A stretch of DNA of 64,000 nt, from positions 2,227,149 to 2,291,148 of the forward strand of contig NZ_CP101166.1 in NCBI RefSeq assembly GCF_024298885.1. The letters run 5' to 3'. Positions within the stretch are counted from its first letter, which is position 1, and the number at the start of each line of letters is the position of its first letter. Below the pieces are notes generated by a model, which was given only the letters and a program-made list of their open reading frames with translations, was not told the origin of the DNA and searched no databases. Below are positions 35,363 through 42,766 of the stretch, piece by piece. This stretch comes from Haloglomus halophilum (GTDB lineage Archaea > Halobacteriota > Halobacteria > Halobacteriales > Haloarculaceae). The position numbers and the translations under genes are program-made.

Positions 35363-35398
35363 ATGTACGCAGCTCGCCAGCGGGTGGTGGCGCGGTGA
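35363..35398 (+). CDS. Putative 11-codon leader ORF coupled to the GT4 gene
   Basis: MYAARQRVVAR then TGA. The stop overlaps the GTG of the glycosyltransferase (GTGA), and the ATG is 30 bases after the promoter dyad. It probably serves to load ribosomes rather than to make a useful peptide. Confidence 0.35.
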   Translation: MYAARQRVVAR

Positions 35399-36735
35399 GT
35401 GACGAGCCGACGGGCCCGACGAGCGATGCGGGGTCGGCCGACGGACGCCTCGACGTGGGGTTCGTTCCGGCCGAATGCCCGGGTGCGGAGGCGACGGGGG
35501 CGGTCCAGACCTCGACACTGCTCGTCGAGCACCTCTCGCGACACCACGACCTGACGGTGTACGTCGCGAGCCAGCTGGACGCGAGCGAGCGCGACCTGCC
35601 CGCGGAGGACCGCGTCGACTACGTCCTCCACGACGACCTGCCGAAACTCCCCCACCCCATCTCGGTCATCGTCGACGCGCTGCGCGAGGAGACCGACGCA
35701 CTGGAGACCCACGACCTCGTCCACGCCTACTCGCCGGCGTTCCTGCCGGTGCTGGCTGACCTGGAGTCACCGACGCTGGTGACGCTGAACTCCTACGTCC
35801 CGGTCTGTCCGAAGGGCGACATGATGTACGGGGGGACCGAGAAGTGCTCCGGCCCGGGCTACGGCAAGTGCGTCGGCTGCGTCGGCCGGACCGCGCTCGA
35901 CCGCCAGCAGGGTATCGAGAACGAACTCCGGGCGGCCTACACCGCGCTCGGGCGCCTGGGCTTCGTCCACGAGAACATCGAGCGCAGCGACGATATCGAC
36001 GCCTATCACGCGCTCTCGCCGCACCTCGTCGAGGACTACGGCGACCTCGGTTTCCCGACCGACCGCATCGAGGTCATCCCGCACTTCTACGACGACGCGT
36101 TCCACCGGCCCGAGGCGGTCGCCGGGCCGCCCGCCGAGCAGCCCGGTGACGACCTCTCCCTGCTGTACGTCGGTGGCCTGCAGGATATCAAGGGTGTAGA
36201 CGTGCTGTTGCGCGCGCTCCCGTACCTCGCCGAGCGCGGGGTGGACGTCTCCCTGCGAATCGCGGGCACGGGGCCACTGGAGTCGAAACTGCGGGGGCTG
36301 GCCGCCGACATCGGCGTCGCGGACCGCGTGACGTGGCTCGGCTACGTCGACCACGCCGACCTCCCCGCCGAGTACGACCGCGCGGACGCGTTCGTCTACC
36401 CCGGACGCATCGACGAGCCGTTCGGCCGCGTCCTGCTGGAGGCGCTCGCCAGCGGGACGCCCGTCGTGGCCTCCGACGTGGGGAGTACGGACTACATCGT
36501 CGGGGACGCGGGCGTCCGGTTCACCTCCGAGTCCCCCGAGTCGCTCGCCGACGCCTGTGTCGACCTCGTGAACGAGTACGAGTCGTACGTGGGAGCCGTT
36601 CCCACACAGCTGGAACGGTTCGCGCCGGAGACGGTCGTCGGTCGATTCTGCGACCTCTACGCGGCCGTCGCCCGCGGCGATGTCGGGACAGAGGGCCGCG
36701 ATAAATCGGCTGAACAGGCGCGAAAAACGGTCTGA
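35395..36735 (+). CDS. Glycosyltransferase family 4 protein
   Basis: 446 residues with a GT-B fold. The C-terminal half shows LYVGGLQDIKGVDVLLRAL, IAGTGPLESKLR and the donor-binding EPFGRVLLEALASGTPVVASDVG. The N-terminal half contains a Cys-rich insert (CPKGDMMYGGTEKCSGPGYGKCVGC, four to five Cys) that could bind a metal. This insert occurs in some archaeal GT4 proteins. It transfers a sugar from a nucleotide donor to a growing glycan in the cytoplasm. It starts with GTG, overlapping a short leader ORF. Donor and acceptor are unknown. Confidence 0.85.
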   Translation: MSDEPTGPTSDAGSADGRLDVGFVPAECPGAEATGAVQTSTLLVEHLSRHHDLTVYVASQLDASERDLPAEDRVDYVLHDDLPKLPHPISVIVDALREETDALETHDLVHAYSPAFLPVLADLESPTLVTLNSYVPVCPKGDMMYGGTEKCSGPGYGKCVGCVGRTALDRQQGIENELRAAYTALGRLGFVHENIERSDDIDAYHALSPHLVEDYGDLGFPTDRIEVIPHFYDDAFHRPEAVAGPPAEQPGDDLSLLYVGGLQDIKGVDVLLRALPYLAERGVDVSLRIAGTGPLESKLRGLAADIGVADRVTWLGYVDHADLPAEYDRADAFVYPGRIDEPFGRVLLEALASGTPVVASDVGSTDYIVGDAGVRFTSESPESLADACVDLVNEYESYVGAVPTQLERFAPETVVGRFCDLYAAVARGDVGTEGRDKSAEQARKTV

Positions 36736-36808
36736 ACGGTGCGAACGCGGTTCGACGGTCGGCACGGTTGAAGGGTGGTCCCCTCGTTGGCTGGGGCAGG
36801 GAAGACCG

Positions 36809-37003
36809 ATGTCAACCGACAACCACAGCTTCGACCGACGAACGGAGTCGTTCGACGAACCGGACCTCTGTGTCCACCTCGAGGAGGGCCCCGACGGGAC
36901 GACGTGTACCATCTACCCGTCGGAGGTCCCCTCCCACGAGCAGACCACGACCTGGATCAGCGCCGATGCGGGCTCGTACGTGACGCTCTCGGAGATTCGG
37001 TGA
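36809..37003 (+). CDS. DUF7511-type small protein
   Basis: 64 residues from ATG 36809, which follows a G-rich stretch. The pattern LEEGPDGTTCTIYPSEVPSHEQTTTWISADAGSYVTLSEIR matches the haloarchaeal DUF7511 family (CTIYP ... TTWxxAxxxSYVxL). The family's function is unknown. The small protein at 17.1 kb has a similar C-terminal end. Confidence 0.75.
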   Translation: MSTDNHSFDRRTESFDEPDLCVHLEEGPDGTTCTIYPSEVPSHEQTTTWISADAGSYVTLSEIR

Positions 37004-37157
37004 GGGGGGCCGCGATTCCCGTCGGAAACCGGTCTCGACGGTGGATACTCGGCTGTCCATCTTCGACTCCGGCGTTGTTTATATGACATCCATGATGGGA
37101 CCCTCGTGCTGACTATAGAGGATGCCTCCAGCAAGAGGTATCGAACCTTCCTGTTGA

Positions 37158-37628
37158 ATGAAATTTAATGTTTTTGCAGATGCAGTATTAATTATGGCAC
37201 CTCGTACGGTGATGGGCGGGACTGTCCCTGAGAGAATGGAGCCCACCATCAAAGAAGCCGAAGAACGCGGAATGGAACGACTCGGATGGACACATATTGA
37301 AGAATGGAAAGACCCCGACCCCAGCTATACAGAGGATGTGCCAGACTGGATTGAGGTACCGGAACGATTTAGAATGAGCGGAAGCCGAGGAGAATATTCT
37401 AAGATTGATGGAGATAGTTGGGTTTATTGGCTGATTTCTAATGGGGCAGGCAAAGCTATGGTCTATCAACAACTCAAGAGCGATTACTACCAAACCACCA
37501 CAGAAGAAGGTACCTGCCCAAATTGCCAGTCGTATATCAAGAGATACGAGGATGACGATTACCTGACCTGCCACCGATGCGGCTGGCAGTATAAACCACT
37601 GACAGAGCAAATTAAGAACATATTCTGA
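37158..37628 (+). CDS. Low-GC zinc-ribbon protein, probably foreign
   Basis: 156 residues. A C-terminal zinc ribbon CPNCQSYIKRYEDDDYLTCHRCGW follows a region rich in Trp and charged residues. Codon use and GC content are clearly below those of the neighbours and the protein is much less acidic, which points to recent transfer from a plasmid or virus. An ATG at 37194 (MAPRTVMGG) could be the true start. I do not recognise the family; nucleic-acid binding is plausible from the ribbon. No integrase or repeats are seen next to it. Confidence 0.6.
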   Translation: MKFNVFADAVLIMAPRTVMGGTVPERMEPTIKEAEERGMERLGWTHIEEWKDPDPSYTEDVPDWIEVPERFRMSGSRGEYSKIDGDSWVYWLISNGAGKAMVYQQLKSDYYQTTTEEGTCPNCQSYIKRYEDDDYLTCHRCGWQYKPLTEQIKNIF

Positions 37629-37780
37629 GTCTTCAGGTCCTGGCCCCGACTGTTACCTCCGTTTGATTGCGAGATGAGCGCCCTGTAGTCAGCACGACCG
37701 GCGAAACCTATCACCGATTGAGGTTCCAATATGAATACTATTTCTCCTCTTATTGAAAAATATCGGATGTATCGCCGAAG

Positions 37781-38395
37781 TTATTGGGATTTGTCGTCAG
37801 TCCGCTCCTCCCCGTGCTGTCGCGCCGCGCCGTCGTCGCGGAACCAGGACGGGCGCGGCAGGCCCGGGACGCCGTCGAGGAGCCAGAGGCAGAACGCCCC
37901 CAGTAGCGTTCCGACGTAGAGGGCGACGAACCAGCCCTGGTCGGTCGCCAGCAGGTACGCCACCCACTCGGCGGCGTACTCGAGCACCCGGCCGGTCACG
38001 GCGCGTTGCCCGCCGGCCGGGAGGTTCGCGACCGGCCACAGCACGCGCTCGATGGTGTAGGGGTTCCGCAGCGCCACGGCGAACAGCACGTCACCGAGCA
38101 GGTGCGAGAGGTGGCCCACGGCGAACGCCAGTCCGGCCTCGGTCCGGTCGTGCCGTGCGGCGAGCGAGACGACGAGGACGGCCAGCGGCACCGCGACGAA
38201 GACGGAGTGGCCGACGGTGTAGCCCTGGCTCGTCACGCCGAGCACCCACGCCAGCGGCTTGTCGAGGAGGTCCGGGAACTGGGTCCCGAGCGCGAGCGCG
38301 AGCGCGCCCGCGGCGGCCGGGCCCCGTCGCCGGAGCAGGCGCACGGCGGGCGAGTACAGCAGGTAGCCCAGGGCGAGATGTCCCCACGGCCACAT
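37781..38395 (-). CDS. Membrane-bound metal-dependent hydrolase (DUF457/YdjM-like)
   Basis: 204 residues with about five membrane helices. Conserved His/Asp positions typical of the family are visible: MWPWGHLALGY, GTQFPDLLDKPLAWVLG, GYTVGHSVFVAVP and GHLSHLLGDVLF. These proteins are predicted zinc hydrolases of the inner membrane with unknown substrates, possibly lipid or sugar phosphates. The ATG abuts the stop of the DUF1616 gene with no gap, so they form an operon. Confidence 0.8.
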   Translation of the reverse strand: MWPWGHLALGYLLYSPAVRLLRRRGPAAAGALALALGTQFPDLLDKPLAWVLGVTSQGYTVGHSVFVAVPLAVLVVSLAARHDRTEAGLAFAVGHLSHLLGDVLFAVALRNPYTIERVLWPVANLPAGGQRAVTGRVLEYAAEWVAYLLATDQGWFVALYVGTLLGAFCLWLLDGVPGLPRPSWFRDDGAARQHGEERTDDKSQ

Positions 38396-39361
38396 CTACG
38401 AGCCCCCGACGGAGATCCAGAGGCGCGACTCGCGGTACGCGTTCTCCGGTGTCGGGTTCTCGGGGACGTCGCCCCGGTAGAGGAGGAAGGAGAGCCGGAG
38501 GCGGTCCCCGGTCTGCTGGGGCGAGACGGTCGCCCTGACGCGTTCCGTCTGCCCGGCGCCGATGGAGGTGCTGAACCGGTCTATCTCCTGCCCATCGAGC
38601 GTCATCACGACCGTGTACGGGACGCGCTGGCCCTCGTGGTTGCCGATGGCGACGTACAGGTCACGGGACTCGCCGGCCGCGAACTCGGTGGGGAGGTCCT
38701 CGGCGACGAACTCGCCGTTCTCGGTCTGCGTGAGGAGGTAGAACTCGCTGAACGGCTCGTCGTCCTGCGGGGGCGTCACGGTGGCGTAGCCCGCGGTCGC
38801 CGCGAGCGTCAGCAGGCTCACGACGAAGAAGACGTTGAGGAGCTGCTGGCCGCTGGTCGAGGGCTTCAGCGCCGGCGACACCCGGAGGTCACGGCGCGCC
38901 ACCGAGAGGAACGAGCCGGTGGTCTCGTCGAACCAGGCGCCGGGCGAGACGGCGTGGCGCCGCTCGGCCGGCAGCGAGAGCCGGCGGAGGACGGCCACCA
39001 GCGCGAGGAAGACGGTCAGGCCACAGACCGCCAGCAGCAGCGGCCGGAGGAAGAACCCGTAGGTGTAGTTCACGACGAACCCGACCATCGGGACCAGCAC
39101 GATGCTCAGGACGACCGAGAGGCCGAACCGTTCGACCCCCGTGAGGCTCATCGTCTCGTGCTCGCTCGCGGTGTCGGTCCCGAGGTCCTCGGGGAACAGC
39201 GCCGAGACGAGGCTGTAGCCGGGGAGCAGTACGACGAGCGGGACCGCCAGCACGGTCCTGACCGTGCCCGGTGGCAGGCCGGTCAGGACGGCTGCGCCGG
39301 CCGCGAGCGTCCACGCGAGTACGACCAGCAGGTCTCCTGTCGACCGGAGGGGGCGACTCAT
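38396..39361 (-). CDS. DUF1616 membrane protein
   Basis: 321 residues with four N-terminal membrane helices including VLLPGYSLVSALFPED, the DUF1616 hallmark. A central charged region, a fifth helix (about 195-215) and an outside beta-rich C-terminal domain (LYVAIGNHEGQRVPYTVVMTLDG) follow. DUF1616 proteins recur in archaeal exopolysaccharide loci, often beside glycosyltransferases, but their function is not established. It is the first gene of a two-gene leftward operon. Confidence 0.8.
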   Translation of the reverse strand: MSRPLRSTGDLLVVLAWTLAAGAAVLTGLPPGTVRTVLAVPLVVLLPGYSLVSALFPEDLGTDTASEHETMSLTGVERFGLSVVLSIVLVPMVGFVVNYTYGFFLRPLLLAVCGLTVFLALVAVLRRLSLPAERRHAVSPGAWFDETTGSFLSVARRDLRVSPALKPSTSGQQLLNVFFVVSLLTLAATAGYATVTPPQDDEPFSEFYLLTQTENGEFVAEDLPTEFAAGESRDLYVAIGNHEGQRVPYTVVMTLDGQEIDRFSTSIGAGQTERVRATVSPQQTGDRLRLSFLLYRGDVPENPTPENAYRESRLWISVGGS

Positions 39362-39728
39362 TGCTCGGCTGTATCATGCGACCGGACAAAAGCGGGCCAG
39401 ACCGTTCGGCATCGTTTCGGCTGATACGGGCCACCTAACCGCCCCTCCTCCGGCCACGATCACTCCCTGAACGGCCTTATTGGGCGCCTTACTGCCCGTC
39501 AATGCGCGGTTCGGCCGCTTACTGCCTCTATAAGAAAACCGTGTCGTCTCCATCGATGGGACAGAACCGGGCGGCCCGGCCGCCTGACAGACCCATGACA
39601 ACAGTACCATCACGGGCGCCCCTCGACGGGGCCGCCCGACGACACAGGAGACAGACAGCGCCGCCGTCGACGGCCACGGCGGGCGGTGTGACGCGTGGTG
39701 ACCGGACGATGCAGGGGGTGCGTTCGGC
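39362..39728. other. Divergent regulatory region between DUF1616 and aminotransferase units
   Basis: Holds several copies of TTACTGCC-like steps (39489, 39519), a TTA-N9-TAA dyad with a TATA-like CTATAAGAAA, and a 58-codon leader ORF that reaches the aminotransferase start. Confidence 0.5.
39519..39533 (+). promoter_or_regulatory. TTA-N9-TAA promoter dyad (aminotransferase operon)
   Basis: TTACTGCCTCTATAA runs into TATAAGAAAACC. It precedes the leader ORF ATG at 39556 by 23 bases and the aminotransferase GTG by 196. Confidence 0.55.
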
Positions 39729-39732
39729 GTGA
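39556..39732 (+). CDS. Putative leader ORF coupled to the aminotransferase gene
   Basis: A 58-codon ORF (MGQNRAARPPDRP...) whose TGA overlaps the aminotransferase GTG as GTGA. It is Arg/Pro-rich and basic, unlike haloarchaeal proteins, and resembles in composition the leader before glmS. A translated leader is favoured over a functional protein. Confidence 0.35.
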   Translation: MGQNRAARPPDRPMTTVPSRAPLDGAARRHRRQTAPPSTATAGGVTRGDRTMQGVRSA

Positions 39733-40832
39733 GCGAGGTTCCCATCGCCGACCCGCAGCTCGGCGTCGCCGAGCGCGAGCGGGTCGCGGACGTGTTCGAC
39801 TCGGGAATGCTCGCGGCCGGCGAGGAGGTGACGGCCTTCGAGGACGAGTTCGCCGCCCACTGCGGGACCGACCACGCCGTCGCCACCACGAACGGGACGA
39901 CCGCGCTCCACGCGGCGCTCGAGGCGGTCGGCGTCGGTCCCGGCGACGTGGTGGTCACGTCGCCGTTCTCGTTCGTCGCCACGGCCAACGCCATCCGGTT
40001 CGCGGGTGGTATCCCGAAGTTCGCCGACGTGGACCCCGAGACGTTCAATCTCGACCCCGAGGCGGTCGAGGCACGCATCCGGGCCATCGACGGGCCGGTC
40101 TCGGCCATCGTCCCCGTCCACCTGTACGGGCTGCCGGCCGACATGGACCGCTTCCGCGAACTCGCCGACGAGTACGACGCCGCGCTCGTCGCCGACGCCG
40201 CGCAGGCCCACGGCGCCTCGTACGGGGGCGAGCCGGTCGGCTCGCTCGCGGACGCGGCCACGTTCTCGTTCTACCCGACGAAGAACATGACCACCGGCGA
40301 GGGCGGGATGGTCACGACCGACGACCCGGACGTGGCCGACGCGCTCGAGCGGTTCATCGACCACGGCCGGCCGGTCGACGGTGACTCGTACGAGCACGTC
40401 GAGCTGGGGCACAACTACCGGATGACGAACCTCGCGGCCGCCATCGGCCGCGCCCAGCTGGAGAAGCTCCCCGAGTTCACCGAGACCCGACGCGAGAACG
40501 CCGCCGCGCTCGATGCGGCCCTCGCGGACACGCCGCTCCGGACGCCGACGGAACCCGACGACCGCCGGCACGCGTACCACCAGTACACGGTCCGGACGGA
40601 CGACCGCGAGGCCGTCCGCGACCGCTTCGCCGAGTGCGGCGTCGACTCGGCGGTCTACTATCCGGAGCTCATCCCCGAACTGGAGGCCTACGACGGCGCC
40701 GACCACTCCCTGCCCGTCGCGGAGCGGCTCTCGGACGAGGTGCTCTCGCTGCCGGTCCACCCCGGCCTCGACGAGGCGGCCCTCGAGCGAATCGCCGACG
40801 CCGCGGCCGGCATGGAGGTGCCTCGTGTCTAG
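39729..40832 (+). CDS. DegT/DnrJ/EryC1-type nucleotide-sugar aminotransferase (WbpE-like)
   Basis: 367 residues of the PLP aminotransferase family acting on nucleotide-linked keto-sugars. Seen: GTTALHAALEAVGVGPGDVVVTSPFSFVATANAI, ADAAQAHGA, the PLP-binding Lys in SFYPTKNMTTGEGG, and GHNYRMTNLAAAIG. With the next three genes it matches the WbpE step that aminates the 3-keto group of UDP-GlcNAc-uronic acid. It begins with GTG on a leader-ORF stop and overlaps the following gene by eight bases. Exact sugar specificity is inferred. Confidence 0.88.
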   Translation: MSEVPIADPQLGVAERERVADVFDSGMLAAGEEVTAFEDEFAAHCGTDHAVATTNGTTALHAALEAVGVGPGDVVVTSPFSFVATANAIRFAGGIPKFADVDPETFNLDPEAVEARIRAIDGPVSAIVPVHLYGLPADMDRFRELADEYDAALVADAAQAHGASYGGEPVGSLADAATFSFYPTKNMTTGEGGMVTTDDPDVADALERFIDHGRPVDGDSYEHVELGHNYRMTNLAAAIGRAQLEKLPEFTETRRENAAALDAALADTPLRTPTEPDDRRHAYHQYTVRTDDREAVRDRFAECGVDSAVYYPELIPELEAYDGADHSLPVAERLSDEVLSLPVHPGLDEAALERIADAAAGMEVPRV

Positions 40833-41811
40833 CGCCGCGCCGGTCCGGGCCGGCGTCATCGGCGTGGGGACGATGGGTCAGAACCACGCCCGCGTCTACC
40901 GCGAACTGCCCGAAGCGGAGCTGCGTGGCGTCTTCGACGCCGACACGGAGCGCGCCACGCAGGTCGCCGAGACGTACGGCACCGAGTTCCGTTCGATGGA
41001 CGACCTGCTCGACGGCGTGGACGTGGTCTCCGTGGCGGTCCCGACGGAGTACCACTACGAGACCGTCCGCGAGTGCATCGACGCGGGCGTCCACGTGCTC
41101 GTCGAGAAGCCGTTCGTCGCGGAGCCGGAGAACGGCCACCGCCTCGTCGAGTTCGCCGAGGACCGCGGGGTCACGCTCCAGGTCGGCCACATCGAGCGGT
41201 TCAACCCTGCCACCCGCAAGTTGATGGACATCGTCGAGGACCTCGATGTCATCGCGGTCGACGCCCGGCGGCTCGGTCCCCCGGTCGACCGCGACATCGA
41301 CGACTCGGCGGTGATGGACCTGATGATCCACGACATCGACATCGTGACCGCGCTCGTCGACGAGGAGGTCGTCACCCTCGACGCCATCGGCAACGACGAC
41401 GTGGACTACGCCGCCGCGAACCTCCAGTTCGACTCCGGCGTCGTCGGCCAGCTCACCGCCAGCCGGGTCACCCAGGAGAAGGAGCGCCAGCTCTCGCTCT
41501 CGGCGGAGAACTGCCGGGTGAAGGTCGACTACATCGACCAGACCATCGAGATCCACCGCCAGTCCGCACCCGAGTACGTCGAGGAGGACGGCGACGTCAC
41601 CTACCACCACGAGAACGTGGTCGAGCGGGTCTCCGTCGAGAAGCGCGAGCCGCTGAAGAACGAGCTGTCGGCGTTCGTCGAGGCCGCGACCACGGACGCA
41701 GAGCCGGTCGTCACCGCCGAGGACGGCCTCCGGGCGCTCCGCCTGTCCCGGCTCATCGAGGACCTCGCGGACGAGCGGACTCCCGTCGAACAGCCGGTCG
41801 CGGTGCGGTAG
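40825..41811 (+). CDS. Gfo/Idh/MocA oxidoreductase (WbpB-like 3-dehydrogenase)
   Basis: 328 residues from GTG 40825. The Rossmann motif GVIGVGTMGQNHARVY, then VPTEYHYETVRECIDAGVHVLVEKPF (catalytic Lys in EKP), GHIERFNPA and DLMIHDIDIV. In Pseudomonas-type pathways the WbpB relative oxidises C3 of UDP-GlcNAcA using NAD, followed by WbpE amination; the gene order here fits that. The last residues and stop lie within the first copy of a 47-base tandem repeat. Confidence 0.85.
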   Translation: MSSAAPVRAGVIGVGTMGQNHARVYRELPEAELRGVFDADTERATQVAETYGTEFRSMDDLLDGVDVVSVAVPTEYHYETVRECIDAGVHVLVEKPFVAEPENGHRLVEFAEDRGVTLQVGHIERFNPATRKLMDIVEDLDVIAVDARRLGPPVDRDIDDSAVMDLMIHDIDIVTALVDEEVVTLDAIGNDDVDYAAANLQFDSGVVGQLTASRVTQEKERQLSLSAENCRVKVDYIDQTIEIHRQSAPEYVEEDGDVTYHHENVVERVSVEKREPLKNELSAFVEAATTDAEPVVTAEDGLRALRLSRLIEDLADERTPVEQPVAVR

Positions 41812-41902
41812 CGTCCTTCCTGCTCGGTCTGTCGGGGCGGCCGGTCGCGGTGCGGTAGCGTCCTTCCTGCCCGGTCTGTCAGAGCGGCCGTTCGCGGTTC
41901 GG
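41794..41902 (+). repeat. 47-base tandem repeat spanning the oxidoreductase stop codon
   Basis: Copy 1 starts at 41794, copy 2 at 41841 and a partial copy 3 at 41888. Copies 1 and 2 differ at only a few positions; both contain GCGGTGCGGTAG, i.e. the gene's last codons and stop. Copy 3 keeps about 15 bases. Probably a local duplication of the gene end. Confidence 0.85.
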
Positions 41903-41985
41903 AACCCTTGCTGGCACGGTCCTCACGCCTCCTCCTCGAGAGTGAAACAGCCGATTTCGGCCCTAGCACGGCCCTAAGCCGGTGC

Positions 41986-42000
41986 TTACCTCACGGATAA
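41986..42000 (+). promoter_or_regulatory. TTA-N9-TAA promoter dyad (acyltransferase/dehydrogenase operon)
   Basis: TTACCTCACGGATAA runs on into GATAAGAAAGCC. It lies 66 bases before the 38-codon membrane ORF, suggesting a new transcript after the repeat block. Confidence 0.55.
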
Positions 42001-42065
42001 GAAAGCCGGCACGTCCCCCAGCGGCTGACACGAGCGAGTAGCCCAATCCGCTACCGCCCTCAACC

Positions 42066-42182
42066 ATGACACACGCGAGAACACTCATCGCCGTACTGGG
42101 AATCGTCGCACTGCTCCTGGGTCTCGGGAAGGCCCTCGGCAGTGTCGAGAACCGGCGGCCGACAGTGGAGATGGTGGTCTGA
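42066..42182 (+). CDS. Small single-helix membrane protein
   Basis: 38 residues: MTHARTLIAVLGIVALLLG, one hydrophobic helix, then a charged end. It stops two bases before the acyltransferase ATG, so the two are likely cotranslated. It could be a genuine small membrane protein or a leader ORF like others in the window. No family is recognised. Its hydrophobic helix makes it a better protein candidate than the Arg-rich leaders. Confidence 0.45.
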   Translation: MTHARTLIAVLGIVALLLGLGKALGSVENRRPTVEMVV

Positions 42183-42184
42183 CC

Positions 42185-42766
42185 ATGCCCGCCCAGCTCG
42201 GCGATGACTGCCACGTCGACGACGGCGCCACGGTCGGCTACCAGCACCCGGACCACCCCGAACCGACCGTCCTCGGCGACGGCGCGACCGTCCGCGCCGG
42301 GACCATCGTCTACACGGGCGTCGAGGCCGGCGACGGACTGACGACCGGCCACAACGCCCTCATCCGGGAGGCGACCGTCATCGGCGACGACGTGGTCGTC
42401 GGGACGGACACCGTCATCGACGGGGCCGTCACCATCGGCTCGGACGTGAGCCTCCAGACGGGCGTCTACGTCCCGCGCCAGACGACCATCGGCTCGAACG
42501 TCTTCGTCGGGCCGAAGGCGACGCTGACGAACGACCCGTACCCGGTCCGCACGGACGCCGAGATGGAGGGGCCGACCATCGAGGACGGCGCCTCCGTCGG
42601 CGCGAACGCGACGCTCCTGCCCGGCGTCACCGTCGGCGAGGGGGCGTTCGTCGCCGCCGGCGCCGTCGTGACCGAGGACGTGCCGCCGGAGACGCTCGCG
42701 ATGGGGTCGCCCGCCGAACACCGTGACCTCCCCGCGGACCTCGAGGGGGTGAATGCCCTCGCATGA
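42185..42766 (+). CDS. Hexapeptide-repeat N-acetyltransferase (WbpD-like)
   Basis: 193 residues of left-handed beta-helix repeats ([LIV]-G-x4): TVIGDDVVVGTDTVIDGAVTIGSDVSLQTGVYV, TIEDGASVGANATLLPGVTVGEGAFVAAGAVVTEDVP. This is the pattern of sugar O/N-acyltransferases using acetyl-CoA. Next to WbpE/B/A-like genes it most likely N-acetylates the 3-amino group, as WbpD does. It overlaps the next gene by four bases (ATGA). Confidence 0.85.
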   Translation: MPAQLGDDCHVDDGATVGYQHPDHPEPTVLGDGATVRAGTIVYTGVEAGDGLTTGHNALIREATVIGDDVVVGTDTVIDGAVTIGSDVSLQTGVYVPRQTTIGSNVFVGPKATLTNDPYPVRTDAEMEGPTIEDGASVGANATLLPGVTVGEGAFVAAGAVVTEDVPPETLAMGSPAEHRDLPADLEGVNALA

